From positions 62,001-126,000 of the forward strand of contig CASDPF010000001.1 in NCBI GenBank assembly GCA_949282215.1: DNA of 64,000 bases, in the 5' to 3' direction. The notes beneath the pieces were generated by a model that saw only the letters and a program-made list of their open reading frames with translations, was not told the origin of the DNA and did not search any database. Both the position numbers and the translations under genes were made by a program. Positions 34,777 to 41,943 of the stretch are shown here, one piece after another. Source of the DNA: an uncultured bacterium. GTDB taxonomy: Bacteria; Cyanobacteriota; Vampirovibrionia; Gastranaerophilales; Gastranaerophilaceae. Position 1 is the stretch's first letter; every line of letters starts with the position of its first letter.

Positions 34777-34950
34777 ATGAATTTACATGAACAATGCTTG
34801 CTCCGCTATCTTAAAAATCCCGATGAACTTTCTTATTCTACAGAAATTTTAAAGCTAAATAATTTTATTCTTGAAAAAAGGTTTATTGTTAAAAATTTTG
34901 TTGCCAAATCTTCTATTATCAATTATACTGATAATATAGATTTAGGATAA
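34777..34950 (+). CDS. Small ORF, uncharacterised (57 aa)
   Basis: It begins MNLHEQCLLRYLKNPDE at ATG 34777, with AGGTGG about 10 nt upstream; an in-frame start at 34738 is possible. The 57-residue product is basic and hydrophobic with no membrane helix. It ends 7 nt before the CHASE2-GGDEF gene, so it is probably the first gene of that transcript. No family is recognised, and it could be an accidental frame. Confidence 0.5.
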   Translation: MNLHEQCLLRYLKNPDELSYSTEILKLNNFILEKRFIVKNFVAKSSIINYTDNIDLG

Positions 34951-34957
34951 AATTAAT

Positions 34958-36742
34958 ATGCTAAAGAAAATTCTATATACTATTTGGTTATTTTTATTTT
35001 GCTTGGTTATTTTTATAAGTGTCAAAAGTGCAAATTTTAATGCTTTTATTAATGTTATAGAAAACAGAACTTTCGACTTAAGGCAAAATGTCATGGTCAA
35101 TAATAAGGCAAAACTGCCAAATAAGAATATTGTAATAATTGCTGTAGATGATGCTAGTTATGAATATATTTTGGATAGGTATGGCGAATGGCCTCTATCT
35201 CGTGATATTTATGCTAAATTGGTTGATTATATTGAAACACAAAATCCTCAAAGTATTGCATTCGATTTAATGTTCGTTAAATCCATGAAAAGTCAACCGC
35301 AAGCTGATAATATTTTAATTAATTCATTTAAAAAGTATGATAATCTTTTTACAGCTATGAATTTAGATAATCAGCCTGCAGATTTGAGAATTCCTCCTGT
35401 ATTACCTGAGAAAATCTCTGTTGATGTTGATAATTTGTCAAAAAATGTTGATTTTAATAATCAAACATACAAAAATTGCCGTTTAATTTTACAAGGTATT
35501 TTAGATTCTACTTCTAATATTGGAATGATAAATGTTTCTCGTGCTGAGGACGGAATATTACGAAAAATGCCTTTGTTCGTTAAATATCAAAATAAATTTT
35601 ACCCTCAGCTCGGATTTAAGGTAGGTATGCAGTATCTTAAATCAAAGGGTAATTTATCTGTTGATAAGTTAGTTATTGATAAAAATTCTAATTTGATACT
35701 AGGTGATAGGAAAATATTTTTAGATGAAGACGGAAGTGCTATTTTGAATTGGTATGGGCCGACGGCGACTTATGAGCATATTCCTCTTTATAAACTTATT
35801 AAAATAGTCAATGGAGAATTGAAAAACCAAAATTATGATTTTAAAGATAAAATAGTCTATTTTGGAACAACCGCCTCCAGTTTATTTGATATAAAAACTG
35901 TTCCGGTAAGTCGTATTTATCCGGGAGTTGAAGTTCAGGCAACTTATGTAAATAATTTAATTGATAATAATTTCATTAAAAAAACTGATAAAATAGTTAC
36001 TGTAATTGCCGGTGTTATACTCGCTGTATTAACTGGTATTATCGTTATGAAGTTAACCTCTGCTTTCGTTGCATCTTTAGCTTCATTATCAATTTATTTA
36101 ATATATGTTCTTTCTTCTTATTATGCAATGAAATTCTTTAATTTATGGATTGAGCTTGTATATCCGTTAATTTTAGCTCTTGTTGCTTTTATTTCAGCAC
36201 TTGTTGTTAAATATTTCATTAAATCTCGCGATTTTGAACAGCAATATAAACTTGCTACAACTGATGGACTTACAGAGCTTTATAATCACAGATATTTTCA
36301 AGAACAAATGAAAAGACAAATTGAAAATTCTAAACGATATGAAACAGAATTTTCTATGATTATTTTGGATATAGATTTCTTTAAGAAGTTTAATGATACG
36401 TTTGGGCATCAAGCTGGGGATGCTGTTTTACGTCAAGTCGCCCAAACTTTAAAGAAAAATGTTCGTGCAACTGATATTGTTTGCAGATATGGTGGTGAGG
36501 AAATGAGTATTATCTTGCCGAATACAGGTAAGGATGTTGCGTACTCTACTGCTGAAAAAATTTGTCACAGAATTTCCGATAAAAAATTTAAACTTTCAAA
36601 TGATAAGGAAACGTCTGTAACAATCAGCTTGGGCGTTGCTACTTTTCCTTATGACGGTCAATCTGCATCTGATATCATTGACTCCGCGGATAAACGTTTG
36701 TATAATGCAAAAAATAACGGTAGAAATCAGGTAGGTAAATAA
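34958..36742 (+). CDS. CHASE2-domain diguanylate cyclase (GGDEF)
   Basis: The 594-residue sensor has an N-terminal membrane helix (4-24), then an extracytoplasmic CHASE2 domain (about 30-335, with FDLRQNV, IVIIAVDDASYE and IVYFGTTASSLFD). Three membrane helices follow (about 340-420). A GGDEF domain (about 430-594) carries RYGGEEMS (GGEE at 512-515). The GGEEM form keeps the key acidic residues, so it should make cyclic di-GMP. The family normally responds to outside signals. The YcxB-like gene follows 13 nt later. Confidence 0.95.
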   Translation: MLKKILYTIWLFLFCLVIFISVKSANFNAFINVIENRTFDLRQNVMVNNKAKLPNKNIVIIAVDDASYEYILDRYGEWPLSRDIYAKLVDYIETQNPQSIAFDLMFVKSMKSQPQADNILINSFKKYDNLFTAMNLDNQPADLRIPPVLPEKISVDVDNLSKNVDFNNQTYKNCRLILQGILDSTSNIGMINVSRAEDGILRKMPLFVKYQNKFYPQLGFKVGMQYLKSKGNLSVDKLVIDKNSNLILGDRKIFLDEDGSAILNWYGPTATYEHIPLYKLIKIVNGELKNQNYDFKDKIVYFGTTASSLFDIKTVPVSRIYPGVEVQATYVNNLIDNNFIKKTDKIVTVIAGVILAVLTGIIVMKLTSAFVASLASLSIYLIYVLSSYYAMKFFNLWIELVYPLILALVAFISALVVKYFIKSRDFEQQYKLATTDGLTELYNHRYFQEQMKRQIENSKRYETEFSMIILDIDFFKKFNDTFGHQAGDAVLRQVAQTLKKNVRATDIVCRYGGEEMSIILPNTGKDVAYSTAEKICHRISDKKFKLSNDKETSVTISLGVATFPYDGQSASDIIDSADKRLYNAKNNGRNQVGK

Positions 36743-36755
36743 GAGGTGCTTTATT

Positions 36756-37382
36756 ATGGATAAAATTAAGTATACTTTAACTTTAGATGATTGCAGAGAT
36801 TATGTTAAATATCAAAGAAAAATTCCAAGACTCAGAAAATTTGTTTTTAAACAATTCAGACCATTGATTATATTATTTTTTATTATCGTTTTGTTTAGTG
36901 TAGCTATGGAAGTGAATTTTTTCTTTAAGGCATTTCACTATGTAAGCGGAGAGTATTCAATGACATTTACGGAATTGTTAAAGTCTGATTTTGCTGGGCT
37001 TTTGCTTGACGGTATTGCTGATCATTTCTGGAATATGAATTTACCTATTTTTGTTACTTGGGCTGTTATCTTTTTGGTAGCCTGGATTATTTCAAAAAAT
37101 GATCTTTTCCACGCAGAATCTAGTAAAGTTTTTAACGGTCTAAAAAATCAGTCGTTGGATATTGAAATTACTCCGCAGGATGACGGGTTGTACTGTAGTG
37201 GAAAGAATATTTCTGCTTTGTATAAATGGAAAGATATTATTGATATTTATGATACTAAAAAGTCTTATCTTGCTTATGTAGCTGAAAGTTCAGCTATAAT
37301 AATCCCGAAACGAGCATTTCCTATGGAAGAAGAGTCTGAATCTTTTTATAATTATGTAAGCAATAATTTAAACAGAAAGTAA
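36756..37382 (+). CDS. YcxB-like membrane protein
   Basis: The 208-residue protein has two membrane helices (about residues 32-55 and 95-115). A soluble C-terminal domain follows with DGLYCSGKNISALYKWKDIIDIYDTKKSYLAYVAES and IIPKRAF, the usual YcxB-like pattern. Function is unknown. It is co-transcribed with the cyclase. Its last codons overlap the end of dusB, and a 12-bp hairpin inside dusB (37428-37457) could end its transcript. Confidence 0.82.
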   Translation: MDKIKYTLTLDDCRDYVKYQRKIPRLRKFVFKQFRPLIILFFIIVLFSVAMEVNFFFKAFHYVSGEYSMTFTELLKSDFAGLLLDGIADHFWNMNLPIFVTWAVIFLVAWIISKNDLFHAESSKVFNGLKNQSLDIEITPQDDGLYCSGKNISALYKWKDIIDIYDTKKSYLAYVAESSAIIIPKRAFPMEEESESFYNYVSNNLNRK

Positions 37383-38327
37383 TAAGTCTAAAGTTTTTAA
37401 AATATTATCATAATTATCTTCGGTTACAAGAATGCTGCGAATTTTCGCAGCATTCTTTATTCCTGCGATATAATAAGGGTAAAATTTTCTGAAAAATTTA
37501 ATGCCGACTTTTTCTCCTCTGAGTTTAATTTCTTCATCCAAGTGCCATTTAAGCATGTCAAGTCTTTTTTCTAAGCTTGGAGGTTGTATAAATTCACCTT
37601 TATGTAAATATTGTTCAATTCTATATAGAAGTGTCGGATCTCCTAATACCCCTCGACCGATTGCAATTCCATCGGCTTTAGATGTTTCAAGACATTCTAG
37701 TGCTGTCTCAATAGATGTGATATCTCCGTTTGCAAATACTGGAATATCAATATTGTCTTTTAGTTTTCTTATACTTTTCCAGTCGGCATTTCCGGAATAC
37801 ATTTGAGAACGGGTTCTGCCATGTATTGTTATAAATTCCGCACCTGCTTTTTGCATTTGTTGTCCGAATTCTACAAAATTTAATTCATCAAAAGTATAGC
37901 CAAGTCGGAATTTTACACTTACCGGCTTATCTGTGCCGTCTTTTACGGCTTTTACTAAATCTGCAGCCAACGATGGATTTCTCATTAATGAGCAGCCGTC
38001 TTGACTTTTTACAACTTTATTTACAGGGCAGCCCATATTTATATCTATCATATCTGCAATAGGGCTAAGGTATTCTGCTGCAGCTTTCATTAGGTGAGGT
38101 TTATGCCCGCTGATTTGATAAGATATCGGAGAATGATTTTCGTCTCTTTTAATAATGTCGCCGCCTTTTACTTGGGCAAGAAATTCAGAGCTTATCATTT
38201 CTGTTGTCAAAAGACAGCTTTTTGAATGTTTTCTTATCAAACTTCTTAGTACATAATCTGTTATACCTGCCATTGGTGCAAGTGATACTCTGCTTTGGAT
38301 TAAGTGGTGAACTATATTATTTGACAT
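37368..38327 (-). CDS. dusB: tRNA-dihydrouridine synthase
   Basis: This FMN enzyme reduces uridines in tRNA D-loops. The 319-residue TIM-barrel protein has LAPMAGITDYVLRSL, the catalytic-Cys block DINMGCPVNKVVKSQDGC, KPVSVKFRLGY, and FITIHGRTRSQMYSG. The length is typical. Its start overlaps the end of the upstream TPR gene by 11 nt, so they form one transcript. Its 3' end overlaps the converging YcxB-like gene. Confidence 0.95.
   Translation of the reverse strand: MSNNIVHHLIQSRVSLAPMAGITDYVLRSLIRKHSKSCLLTTEMISSEFLAQVKGGDIIKRDENHSPISYQISGHKPHLMKAAAEYLSPIADMIDINMGCPVNKVVKSQDGCSLMRNPSLAADLVKAVKDGTDKPVSVKFRLGYTFDELNFVEFGQQMQKAGAEFITIHGRTRSQMYSGNADWKSIRKLKDNIDIPVFANGDITSIETALECLETSKADGIAIGRGVLGDPTLLYRIEQYLHKGEFIQPPSLEKRLDMLKWHLDEEIKLRGEKVGIKFFRKFYPYYIAGIKNAAKIRSILVTEDNYDNILKTLDLLLSV
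37428..37457 (+). terminator. Hairpin inside dusB, possible terminator for the plus-strand operon
   Basis: AAGAATGCTGCG (37428-37439) and its exact complement (37446-37457) form a 12-bp GC-containing stem, followed by TATT on the plus strand. It lies 46 nt past the YcxB-like stop and within dusB codons. Confidence 0.45.
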
Positions 38328-40428
38328 ATTGTTTTAATTCTTCCATGCGTGCTTTTGCATATTGTTTGTATTCATCATCAGGAGCATTTGAATTTGCAAA
38401 TACAGAATAGTAATTATATGCTTCTTTATATTTTTCAAGTGTATCATAATCTGCAGCAATCATATAGTTAAGTATTAAAAAGTCTGTAGAATTTAGAGAT
38501 AGAACTTTTTTGAAATCGGCGATTGCTTCATTTAATTTCTTTTGAGCATCAAAAATCATACCGCGATAGTACAGTGCATAAGTATTATTTGAGTCTGAGG
38601 TTAGGATTTTATTTAATAATGCAAGGCTTTCATCGTATTTTTGAGCATCATAAAATTCTATTGCATCATTGAGAGCTGTAGCTTTATTTTGTTCTTGAAT
38701 TTGTCCTAAAAGTTCTTGAGCTTGTTGGTTATTTTTGTTAAGAGCTATTGCTTTTTTTAGGTATGTTTCAGCATCTACATATCTTTCATCATCTGCATAT
38801 AAAGCACCTATATAGTATGCGATTTCAGAGTCTGTTGGTTTTAGGGATAGAGCTTTTTTGTAGTATTCAATTGCATTAGCGTTATCGTCCATATTTTGAT
38901 ATGCAGAGGCTACTCCAAGCATTGTATCTACTGTTGCCGGTTGTATTTTTAGGTATTCTGTTATAGCTTTTTGATATTCTTTATTGTTGTAATATTCAGC
39001 AGCTTGTGAAAGTTTAGCATTCATTGCTCCTTCTTTAATGTTACCCATTGTTGTCGCGATTTGTGTATTGTTAGGGAATTTTGTTTTGGCGATATTTAGT
39101 GTATTAATAGCTGCGTCATAATTTTCTTTCTGATTTTGTGCTATGGCAAGATTGATATAAACTTCACCTGTTGTATCAGACTTTAGTAATTCATTATAAA
39201 TTGTGATTGCGTCATCAAGTTTATTTTGTTTGTGAAGGTCAAGTGCGTAAGTATATAGCATTCCTGACATATCCTGTCCGTTTGCATTCTTTTTGACGTA
39301 TTCGATATATTGAGCTACGGGCATTGATTTTTTAGCACTTTCAAATATTCCGTTTTGAGCTTCAGTATTTGCAGGGTCAAGTGCCAGCACTTTTTTATAT
39401 GCGGCCTGTGCTTCTTTTACGTTGCCTAATGCAGCTAGGCATTGAGCTTTATAGATATTTGCATTCAGGTTATCCGGATATAAAATCAAAACTGAATCAT
39501 AAGCTATAATGGCAGTTTTATAATCTTCTTTTTGTTGATAAAGGGTGCCTACATTTATTCTTGTATTGATATTTGAAGGATCAAGTTGTTCGGCTTTTTT
39601 GTAATATGCTAGAGCCTCATCTAGTTTATTTTGTTTTTGTAAAATTGCACCTAAGTTAGATGTCAAGTCTGAATCCGATGGATTGGCTTCAAGTTTTTTC
39701 TTATAAATTCTTTCTAATGAGTATAGAACATCTTTATTATCAATGCTTTTTGTTAATATATAATTGTATTCTTCAACTGCGGCTTCTTCCTGATCAAGTT
39801 TATCCAGAAGCTTTGCATAGGTAAGTCTAAGCGGGATATCCGTTGGTGATACGGAAATGGCTTTTCTGTAATACTCAGCTGCTTTAGGGTCATTGCCCAG
39901 TAATCTCATAATATCACCGATTTGTTCGTAACTGTCTTTTATGAGATTTTTATCCCCTAGTGATTGGTTGAATTCGTAGGCTGCAGCTGCAAAATTGCCT
40001 TCTGCACGAAGCTGTTTGGCTGTTTCATAGCGTGATTGAGGGCTTGTATTGAATTTTAATACAGACAGACACTTGTTAAGATTATTTGTAACAGGAGCTA
40101 TTCCTTGAGCGGAGCTTTTTGCTTGATTTGAATTAGGGTAGTACATCATATAAAATAATGCACTTCTGTAGTCATCTGCGGCTTTTTCCCAACTTTTTTC
40201 GTTATTAGCATAGTAGGCTCCTCTTGCTAAATATGAATTTATAAGCCCTATTCTGGCAGAGTTGTCTAAATAGTTTATTCTAAGTGCATTTTTAAATTCT
40301 GTGACAGCTCCTGAATATTGATAGTTCGAAAGATACTGCTGTCCTAAATCAAAATGCTCTTTGAAGTCTGCAAACGCAGGTGTCATAATACAGAGTAAAC
40401 TAATTATTGCAAAAAAAGATTTTTTCAT
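38317..40428 (-). CDS. Exported TPR-repeat protein (about 703 aa)
   Basis: A signal peptide (MKKSFFAIISLLCIMTPAFA) leads to about 15-18 TPR units (for example KAAEYYRKAISVSPTDIPLRL and EAIADFKKVLSLNSTDFLIL). It is a large periplasmic or secreted scaffold. The start at 40428 is chosen because AGAGGG lies upstream and the signal peptide then begins properly; a frame from 40467 adds 13 residues. dusB overlaps its end by 11 nt. Such proteins can organise envelope complexes, but no partner is evident. Confidence 0.9.
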   Translation of the reverse strand: MKKSFFAIISLLCIMTPAFADFKEHFDLGQQYLSNYQYSGAVTEFKNALRINYLDNSARIGLINSYLARGAYYANNEKSWEKAADDYRSALFYMMYYPNSNQAKSSAQGIAPVTNNLNKCLSVLKFNTSPQSRYETAKQLRAEGNFAAAAYEFNQSLGDKNLIKDSYEQIGDIMRLLGNDPKAAEYYRKAISVSPTDIPLRLTYAKLLDKLDQEEAAVEEYNYILTKSIDNKDVLYSLERIYKKKLEANPSDSDLTSNLGAILQKQNKLDEALAYYKKAEQLDPSNINTRINVGTLYQQKEDYKTAIIAYDSVLILYPDNLNANIYKAQCLAALGNVKEAQAAYKKVLALDPANTEAQNGIFESAKKSMPVAQYIEYVKKNANGQDMSGMLYTYALDLHKQNKLDDAITIYNELLKSDTTGEVYINLAIAQNQKENYDAAINTLNIAKTKFPNNTQIATTMGNIKEGAMNAKLSQAAEYYNNKEYQKAITEYLKIQPATVDTMLGVASAYQNMDDNANAIEYYKKALSLKPTDSEIAYYIGALYADDERYVDAETYLKKAIALNKNNQQAQELLGQIQEQNKATALNDAIEFYDAQKYDESLALLNKILTSDSNNTYALYYRGMIFDAQKKLNEAIADFKKVLSLNSTDFLILNYMIAADYDTLEKYKEAYNYYSVFANSNAPDDEYKQYAKARMEELKQYVK

Positions 40429-40527
40429 ATAGTAAGCCCTCTTTATCATTATATAATAATACAACAAAATTTAATTGTATATCACATTGTCGTTATACAG
40501 TTTTACAATTTAATAAATTTTAATGTT

Positions 40528-41001
40528 TTATTTCAGAGTTGATGGCGGAATCTTAGTTTTTTCATATTTCTTTATAAGTCTTGGCAGCCAATCAGCAAGC
40601 AAAATATTATATTTTTTTATGAATTTTTCATCATAGATTCTGCAATTATATGTACCTGTCGAATAAAACGCAAAATCATTGTCTTTTTTTACATGCATGA
40701 TTTCAAACTCGTCTAATTCTTCACCTTTTTTTAATAATCTAACTTTGTGCCAGGCCGAATTATTATATAAAAATTCAAGTTCTTTATTCCCGTTTTTAAC
40801 GCTTATTTTAACAGTTTCAGGAGTTGAAGGATTGTAAAATTTATGTGCTATTTCTGCACATTTTGTAACAGAAACTTGATTTTCTTTGGTTAAAAATTCT
40901 TTTGGTTTTATTAATTTACCTAGTGCTTGATCAATTTTATCTATCCAGCTTCCGTTAAAATTCGGGCTTCTTCTAATTGGGGTATTTGTATCTATTCTCA
41001 T
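40528..41001 (-). CDS. Uncharacterised protein with MRI...NFNG N-terminus (157 aa)
   Basis: No family is recognised. The first 17 residues, MRIDTNTPIRRSPNFNG, follow the pattern seen on other proteins in the window (see findings). The rest is a small alpha/beta domain with KISVKNGNKELEFLYNNS and LLKKGEELDEFEIMHV strands and a single CRIYDE Cys. No membrane segment is seen. GGAAAAT precedes the start. It is divergent from the second G11 leader. Confidence 0.7.
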   Translation of the reverse strand: MRIDTNTPIRRSPNFNGSWIDKIDQALGKLIKPKEFLTKENQVSVTKCAEIAHKFYNPSTPETVKISVKNGNKELEFLYNNSAWHKVRLLKKGEELDEFEIMHVKKDNDFAFYSTGTYNCRIYDEKFIKKYNILLADWLPRLIKKYEKTKIPPSTLK

Positions 41002-41059
41002 TTTATTTTCCTTTTCTTCTGAAATTCTATCTTGCTAAATTTATAATTACAAGTCTACG

Positions 41060-41088
41060 TTGCAGAATGTAATAAAATAATGTATAAT
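41060..41088 (+). promoter_or_regulatory. Sigma-70-type promoter of leader element, copy 2
   Basis: TTGCAG (41060-41065), 17 nt, TATAAT (41083-41088). It mirrors the promoter of copy 1 (TTGCAA, 17 nt, TATAAT) and starts transcription into the leader. Confidence 0.65.
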
Positions 41089-41129
41089 AGTAATTGAAAA
41101 ATGATTTGATATTTATAAAAGGAGGATAT

Positions 41130-41180
41130 ATGCAAAAATCGCTGATAGAAAGAATTTCGGGGGGGGGGGCTACCAACTAA
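41130..41180 (+). CDS. 16-codon mini-ORF in leader copy 2
   Basis: ATG 41130 lies 4 nt after GGAGG, exactly as in copy 1, and encodes MQKSLIERISGGGATN. A -1 shift within the G11 run would extend the product through GYQLTVRTSISDLDLRFDEKS and stop at TGA before the terminator. Frame use and product stability are unknown. It may be a leader peptide. Confidence 0.4.
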   Translation: MQKSLIERISGGGATN

Positions 41181-41240
41181 CAGTTAGGACAAGCATTTCC
41201 GACTTAGACCTCCGATTTGATGAAAAGAGCTGAAAAGTAA

Positions 41241-41267
41241 GCCGTGCCAAGTGTCACGGTGATTTTT
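41241..41267 (+). terminator. Terminator of leader copy 2
   Basis: CCGTG (41242-41246) pairs with CACGG (41255-41259), followed by TGATTTTT. It is weaker than copy 1 because the T-run is shorter. The prepilin start lies 46 nt beyond. Confidence 0.55.
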
Positions 41268-41313
41268 GTTTGAAATTTTAGAAAAGCATGTAATAAAAAT
41301 GAACGGAGTACTT

Positions 41314-41943
41314 ATGAAAAAGATAAATGCTTTCACCTTAGCCGAAGTATTAATAACTTTAGGCATAATAGGAATAGTAGCAGCAATGACTTTACCTACA
41401 GTGATAAATAATTACAAAAAACAGGTTATCGCGTCAAAACTTGCAAAATTTTATACCATCATGAATCAGGCTTTAGTACGCTCAAAAGCCGAAAAAGGAG
41501 AACTTATATTTAAACAAGAAGCATTGACTGACTCCGAATATTTAACGGCATGGTACAGAGATAATATCACTAAATATATAAAAACAATTTATGAAGAAGG
41601 GTTTGACAAAAGTAATACATATTACAAAGCAATCTTTATTGACGGAAGCGGGTTTAATAGCTATTACTCCGGTACAAAACCTGATGGTTCAGAAGGTCTT
41701 GGCAATATATATATTTTCTATTGTATTGATTACAAAAGTTGCAAAAATGGCAGTTTTGACGGGATAAATAGTTTTTTGTTTATAGCAATTCCCGATGAGG
41801 CAAGGATAACAACTTATGGTACAAAAAGTGCACATTCTCAACTGGTAAAAGATTGCGGCACTAAAAACAGACAATGGGGTTGTGCAACTTTAATTATGCA
41901 AAATGGCTGGAAAGTCCCTGATGATTATCCTTTGTTAAAATAA
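41314..41943 (+). CDS. Type IV/II prepilin-like protein
   Basis: The protein starts MKKINA, then FTLAEVLITLG, with Ala at -1. The 209-residue protein ends CATLIMQNGWKVPDDYPLLK, the shared tail. Middle-region Cys (YCIDYKSCKNG) match those of the first prepilin in the window (YCVDFKYCEEY), so the two are close relatives. ATG 41314 follows CGGAG; upstream in-frame TTG 41266 and ATG 41299 are less likely. It lies 46 nt after the terminator of the G11 leader. Its stop abuts the converging helicase. Confidence 0.9.
   Translation: MKKINAFTLAEVLITLGIIGIVAAMTLPTVINNYKKQVIASKLAKFYTIMNQALVRSKAEKGELIFKQEALTDSEYLTAWYRDNITKYIKTIYEEGFDKSNTYYKAIFIDGSGFNSYYSGTKPDGSEGLGNIYIFYCIDYKSCKNGSFDGINSFLFIAIPDEARITTYGTKSAHSQLVKDCGTKNRQWGCATLIMQNGWKVPDDYPLLK

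Larger units (their letters stand above)
41111..41270 (+). ncRNA. G11 leader element, copy 2 (candidate structured RNA with mini-ORF)
   Basis: It is homologous over its whole length to 2940-3100. The ribosome site GGAGG (41121-41125), the mini-ORF, the run of 11 G (41159-41169) and the 66-nt identical block (41151-41216) keep the same order. The linker differs by several substitutions, and the terminator hairpin keeps its CCGTG/CACGG stem while its loop changes. This pattern (identical core, drifting flanks, preserved stem) fits selection on an RNA or leader peptide, or recent duplication. A prepilin follows here too. Confidence 0.6.
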
